Of a DNA stretch of 64,000 nucleotides, positions 59,707-64,000 are shown in pieces; position 1 is the stretch's first letter; every line of letters starts with the position of its first letter. The position numbers were made by a program, and so were the translations under genes. The notes under the pieces are model-generated. The model was not told the origin of the DNA, did no database searches, and saw nothing but the letters and a program-made list of their open reading frames with translations. Source of the DNA: Rhynchospora pubera (taxonomy: Eukaryota; Streptophyta; Magnoliopsida; Poales; Cyperaceae); assembly GCA_028095005.1 (NCBI GenBank), contig CM051462.1, forward strand, positions 83,029,846-83,093,845. The letters run 5' to 3'.

Positions 59707-60271
59707 ATGTGTGTCCTAATATTTGTAAGAATTGTGATGGTATTATCTTGTGTATTGGTTATAATTTGTATTGCTTTAATTTGGATGGTTAAAACTCAGT
59801 ATTAGGGATCATGTTATTGTTATTTTTTTATGGATCAAATTAATATTTTATTTTTGTACTAGTTATTGTTATATTACGAAGCTATCAAATCGAACATATA
59901 ACACATGCTAAATCATCCCTTATGCTAACAAAATACTAAATATTTATGTACTTTTTTCTAAATTTGATGGTTGAATGCGAGAAAAAAGATTTGCAAATTC
60001 ATTAATATACCACTTTATAAATATATCAAACTAAACACTTAACGTAAATTAACACATTCCTTGTTGTATTTAGTTCAAAAAACTGTTCGACAATTATCTC
60101 ATCCCTTAAAGCATCAATCAGAACTCGAAATGCTGACGTCATCACGCGGCAGATGCGCGCTCAGTGCGTGGATGATGTCAGCGTGCGAAAATGGGCCTGG
60201 ATGTTGGGTCGCTGGTTGACTAAGTCGCTAGTGGATGGTTTGGATGATAAATAATTACATGGAGTATATCA
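59707..60271. other. Non-coding DNA
   Basis: Mostly AT-rich, with a GC-richer patch at about 60125-60235. No feature was recognised. Confidence 0.35.
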
Positions 60272-60279
60272 TTTCCGTT

Positions 60280-61680
60280 TAGAGGTGAAAACGGCACCTG
60301 TTTCGACCGTCCGACCATTTCGTTTCGTCCGAAACGGAACGGTAACGACCAGGAATTTTAGTTTCGTTTCAGAAACGAAACGGTCAGCGCAAATGAAAAC
60401 CAGTTTCGTTGATGTAACGAAACGGTTAACGAAACAGACCTGTTTCGTGATCGTTATTTCGTTTGTTTCGTTCAACGAGACTCTGCAAAACCTAATCTAA
60501 TAATCTATCTGCCGCTCGCATCATTTCTGCGCCGCACAGCCCTCTATTTCTTTTCTCTCTCTTTCTCCGCCTCATATCTCTCTTCTTTTGTCTCCGATCG
60601 CTACTCTCACCACTCACCAGAACCTCTTGCAATACCAAGTCTCCAATCGCTATCCTCACCTCTTGCAATACCAAGTCTCCAATCGCTACCTTCACCAGCA
60701 CCTCTTGCAATACCAAGTTCAGACACGCCTTTCTCCATCCCTTCTCCTTCTACTTCTAGTACTACTAGTCATGGCACCAGAGATGAGCCATGCGCCTTTA
60801 CCAGACTGTGCCAGAGAGAGCTGTTGAGGTCGTGGGCTGTGGATTTTGGATGTGATCGGGTTGTACTGAGCAATTTGTTCTTGCCTGGTGGAGTTGTTAA
60901 GGGGTACCTGAAGTAATCAAGTCTGATAAGGGTGAGAGGATTATTGAACACCTTAGGTGTACCAGTCTCTTTGATTTTCTTTAAGTTAATGAAAGTTTAC
61001 CTCCGGAAAATAGTTTTGCTCTGATGTTCTTTTATTTTATCTGGTTTGATTTGATTTTTCGTGCAATTTACTTTCTTCCTATTTTAATCTGATAAGCTTT
61101 GAATTTCATTGAAATAGTGGGAGTTTTGGATTTTACCGTATGCACATGCATATGTATAATTACTTTCTACTTGTTTTGCATAATTACATGTGTATGTTCA
61201 ATTACTTTCTTCTTTGGAATTTGACATAATGATTGTGAAATTATATAGCATGTACATGTGAAGTGATATAGTTTTATTTATTTGATTTTTTATTTTGAAG
61301 ATGGGACAGTTGAATCAATCTTTTTTCGCTGAGTGGTAAAATTCTGTCACGATTGTTCAATTCTATGTTTGATTTAAAGGACTATTGGTAGAAGGACACA
61401 ACTTCTGTTAAGATCCTTTGCTTCAATTCTAATGTTTGATTTAAAGGGCTGCTGGTTATGCATGAGAAGCTTTTGTTTCTATTTATATTAGAATGAAAGA
61501 ACAGTTACACGATTGAAACGGTTAAGCCGTTTTGATCGTTGAAAGTGAACGGATCGGACAATGCAACAAAAATTTATTGGACGTCACGCAACACGAAAAT
61601 GTAATTTTTTTCCGTCTCAACACGCAACGGTTAACGAAATGACTTTATTTCGTGGTCGTTTTCCACGTTATGCAGCCCTA
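60280..61680. mobile_element. 1.4-kb non-autonomous hAT element, CGAAACGG family, 8-bp target duplication
   Basis: The ends are TAGAGGTGAAAACGG and (inverted) TAGGGCTGCATAACG, flanked by TTTCCGTT at 60272-60279 and 61681-61688. CGAAACGG-type subterminal repeats occupy the first 200 and last 180 bp. The right end matches the left end of 19055-19722 over some 60 bp. The interior is unrelated sequence: a CT-rich leader-like stretch, a 36-bp tandem repeat at 60622-60728, and AT-rich DNA. No transposase is seen. Confidence 0.92.
60622..60728. repeat. 36-bp tandem repeat inside the hAT element
   Basis: Two full units and one partial unit of ACCTCTTGCAATACCAAG followed by TCTCCAATCGCTA. The copies start at 60622, 60658 and 60700. 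Confidence 0.85.
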
Positions 61681-61688
61681 TTTCCGTT

Positions 61689-62252
61689 ATCGAAAAGAAG
61701 TGCAGCGTGGAATTGTGGATTTACTGACGACTTACATTCCTACAATTTCTCGTAGCCCAATAGATAGGTACAAATGGGTAATGCTCATTTTTATATCCGT
61801 CGTAGTATTTCTTGAGAGTACGAAATATTTGTTGAATATTTGTTATTGGGCTTACTTTAGGCCCATTTTGGTGACATTTTTTCGGGCATCATTGAATATG
61901 CCCGCTCTCAACATGTTATGTATGTGCATCACAGCATCACTGCATGCAACAAATTAATATAGGGAACGAGAAAATTTTCTTACCCTTGGCAAAAGATTAT
62001 CCTTACTAAGTTGCCTATATGTATCTGCTGATTCTACCATCTTGTTATACCGTAGAAAATTTTAAAATAATCCAAAAAATAAAGCACACAAACAAACAAA
62101 CAAACAAATATCGTTTAGTTATCCATAGAGCCACTAACGATGAGTTACAACTTCATCAATATATAGTACTTATGCATTTACAAAAATTTACTAGAAGTCC
62201 TTGTCCATGGTTAAACGTACACATCAAGTGATGCAAACATCTCACATGGGGA
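61689..62252. other. Non-coding DNA
   Basis: No gene recognised. A short CAAA repeat lies at about 62083-62106. Confidence 0.3.
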
Positions 62253-62519
62253 TAGGCCTGTCAACGATATACCGTTTCGCCATTTTCCGTTCCGTCCTGT
62301 CGAAACAGAATAGCCAACAAAACATAAAATTATTTCGTTTAAAAACGGGACGGTTAAATGAAACGGATTTACTCATACTTTTCAGTGTAATACAGTTCAA
62401 ATTTTGACGTTCCGTCAAAACGGAACGACTAACGGAAATTTCGGCGTGTACCGTCACATAAATGGAACGGCAAACGAAACGGCCTGTTCCGTCTCCGTTT
62501 CACACGTCTGACAGGCCTA
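62253..62519. mobile_element. Short hAT element, CGAAACGG family
   Basis: The 267-bp element has ends TAGGCCTGTCAACG and (inverted) TAGGCCTGTCAGACG. CCGTTTCG, TTCCGTTCCGTC and GGAACGGCAAACGAAACGG phrases fill the interior. The flanking 8-mers CATGGGGA and CATATGAA match at only five positions, suggesting an old insertion. Confidence 0.8.
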
Positions 62520-63415
62520 CATATGAAAAAATAAAAGAAATTCCATTTTTTTGAGAAATAATTTTAAATTATTTTCAAAATGATCCTGACGAATGGAGTA
62601 GCGACTCGTAACAAATTTTCCTCTTCACTCTCCAAAATTAGCTGCCTCTGTCAAATTTCAACTCAATACCATCTTTTGGTGATATCACCACCTTGAAGTG
62701 ACCCCTGCCTTCCACTAACCACCTCTTAATTAATTTACCTCCATTTTATCTCATGTACTTATCTCTTTGACCTCTCTTTCTTGATAGGTAATTTCCGGAG
62801 GAAGGTTAATTAGGCCCCAAGAATCCGAGATGCACCACAAGTCCACCAATAGTGATTTGGTGCTTCTCCTCCACGTGGCAAATGATGAGTGGCTCATTAG
62901 ATCATCATTGCTTTTCATTAACTTCCTTAATTAACCTTCTCATACTAGATAAGCGTCATTATTTGGTGGATCCACATGTATAATTTAACTCCTTTAATTT
63001 AATTTGTTAAGAAAACCATATTTTTTTTAATATGCATATGACTTTATGTAATAATATTTTTTGATTGCATTATTGTCTTAGAACCAGTGTTAAATATCGA
63101 TTAACAGATCATCATTGTGAGATTCCGGAAATAAATTGTAGCAGATTAAAGTGGTATTCTAACAAATCTCAAGTTCCTAACACATAAAATCATTATTATT
63201 CATTAAATAACGGGGTAGATTGATCTAGATCTGTAACAATTTTGCTTGTAGTTACTATATATACAAATAATAAGAAACATAATATACATGGAATATAGAG
63301 ATAACCATTATTTAATTCTTTCATTAATTTTAGTTTACCTATTTAATTATCTGGAATGTGAGTATTAATTTGACAATGATTACTAATTGTTATGTATATA
63401 TGCATAGGCTCTGTT
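62520..63415. other. Non-coding DNA
   Basis: A CCACGTGG core (G-box type) occurs at about 62872. No linked gene is visible in the window and the match may be chance. Confidence 0.3.
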
Positions 63416-63758
63416 TGGATGGTGTGGGAATAAGAGGAATAAGAGAAGAAATATTGGGAAGCGTGTAACTTTGTGGGTGTGTTTGGATACATTGGGAATA
63501 AGGAATAAGCCCCTTATTTCTTATTCCGGTGAAAACCAAACAACGAAGGAATAAGAAATTTGAGCTTATTCCGGCCCTTATTCATATTCTAACAAAACCT
63601 TGGTATTTGAATAAGGAATAAGGAATAAGCTTATCTCTATTCCTATTCCTTATTCCCAATGTATCCAAACACACCCGTAAAGAGTTTGGATTGTTTATAA
63701 TAAATTTGGGATTAGGAAGAAGTTATTTCCTGATTCCTAGGCTCATCCAAACACAGTC
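63416..63758. mobile_element. Tourist-like MITE interrupted by a second MITE
   Basis: The outer ends GGCTCTGTTTGGATG and (inverted) GACTGTGTTTGGATG enclose sequence shared with 54866-55002. ATA sits at both outer junctions. The inner element is annotated separately. Its removal joins ACTTTGTG to AAGAGTTTGG, as found uninterrupted in the 54866 copy. Confidence 0.8.
63475..63676. mobile_element. Nested inner MITE
   Basis: The 202-bp element begins GGGTGTGTTTGGATACATTG and ends with the exact complement. The inverted repeat extends through GGGAATAAGGAATAAG, more than 30 bp per side. It lies inside the MITE at 63416-63758. Confidence 0.88.
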
Positions 63759-64000
63759 ATATGTAAGTACGTAAAAGTGTGGTATTGCTATCGAGCGAAA
63801 CAATAAAAATAGCAAAATCGAAAATTAAAAATAGTTAATGATATGTTGTTAATTTGGGCTATTATATAGTCGATTATTGTTATTATTATTATTATAATTA
63901 TTTGTAAAAACTCATAAGTATTACTACATAATGATCACGACAAAGTGATCAAGTTGATCGGTGATTTTTTTCAAAATATAATATTTATTGCTTTAATTTT

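Noticed and set aside
62865..62880. G-box-like CCACGTGG as a regulatory site
   Set aside because: No gene start is visible nearby in the window, and an 8-bp match is expected by chance in this much sequence.
1..64000. Integrated viral sequence (pararetrovirus or similar)
   Set aside because: No movement-protein or coat-protein signature was seen; the only reverse-transcriptase traces are LINE and Copia remnants with their own target duplications.

Overview
The window is nuclear DNA of a flowering plant, most likely a eudicot. It is AT-rich, its genes have GT-AG introns, and it carries a coiled-coil NB-ARC-LRR resistance-type gene, an ankyrin/PGG membrane protein gene, a clade E-like PP2C gene and a ferric-reductase fragment. 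It is also loaded with plant transposon families. Species cannot be named from the sequence.

Layout: 1-2077 holds a CNL resistance-gene homologue, cut by the left edge and split by a frameshift. 2321-9014 holds the 3' exons of an unrecognised gene, one of which is interrupted by a complete young non-autonomous LTR retrotransposon (2821-8260). 9015-14700 is repeats: a GTTGTGTAAC minisatellite, a CACGAC-rich element split by a solo LTR (11746-13501), and a 277-bp LINE stub. 15161-17427 is copy A of a segmental duplication whose copy B is at 40394-43037. 17428-19930 is a cluster of DNA transposons: a hAT MITE, a 1.12-kb palindromic Mutator-like element and hAT elements. 20342-21770 is a decayed mTERF-like sequence with a tRNA-derived SINE in it. 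24370-27300 contains a small retroposon and the two-exon N-terminus of a ferric reduction oxidase. 29418-29852 is a Helitron.

Two genes look complete. One is the ankyrin/PGG gene (30299-33034, + strand, four exons, 711 codons). The other is the PP2C gene (49203-46728, - strand, five exons, 419 codons). Between them lie a foldback-type element carrying a nested Copia retrotransposon (34764-38788), copy B of the duplication, and several MITEs. The right part (50-64 kb) is gene-poor. It has a possible tiny two-exon gene at 58555-59706 with a tandem-repeat intron, three members of a CGAAACGG-type hAT family, and a MITE nested inside another MITE at 63.4 kb.

The genes do not form a pathway. The CNL and ankyrin/PGG genes belong to families tied to immunity or stress signalling and the PP2C to membrane-linked signalling, but their proximity carries no operon-like meaning. 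The strongest results are structural: many element boundaries here can be fixed to the base by matching target-site duplications, which gives an insertion history for the locus. Exon models, family assignments and ages are inferences from reading the sequence, with no database search.
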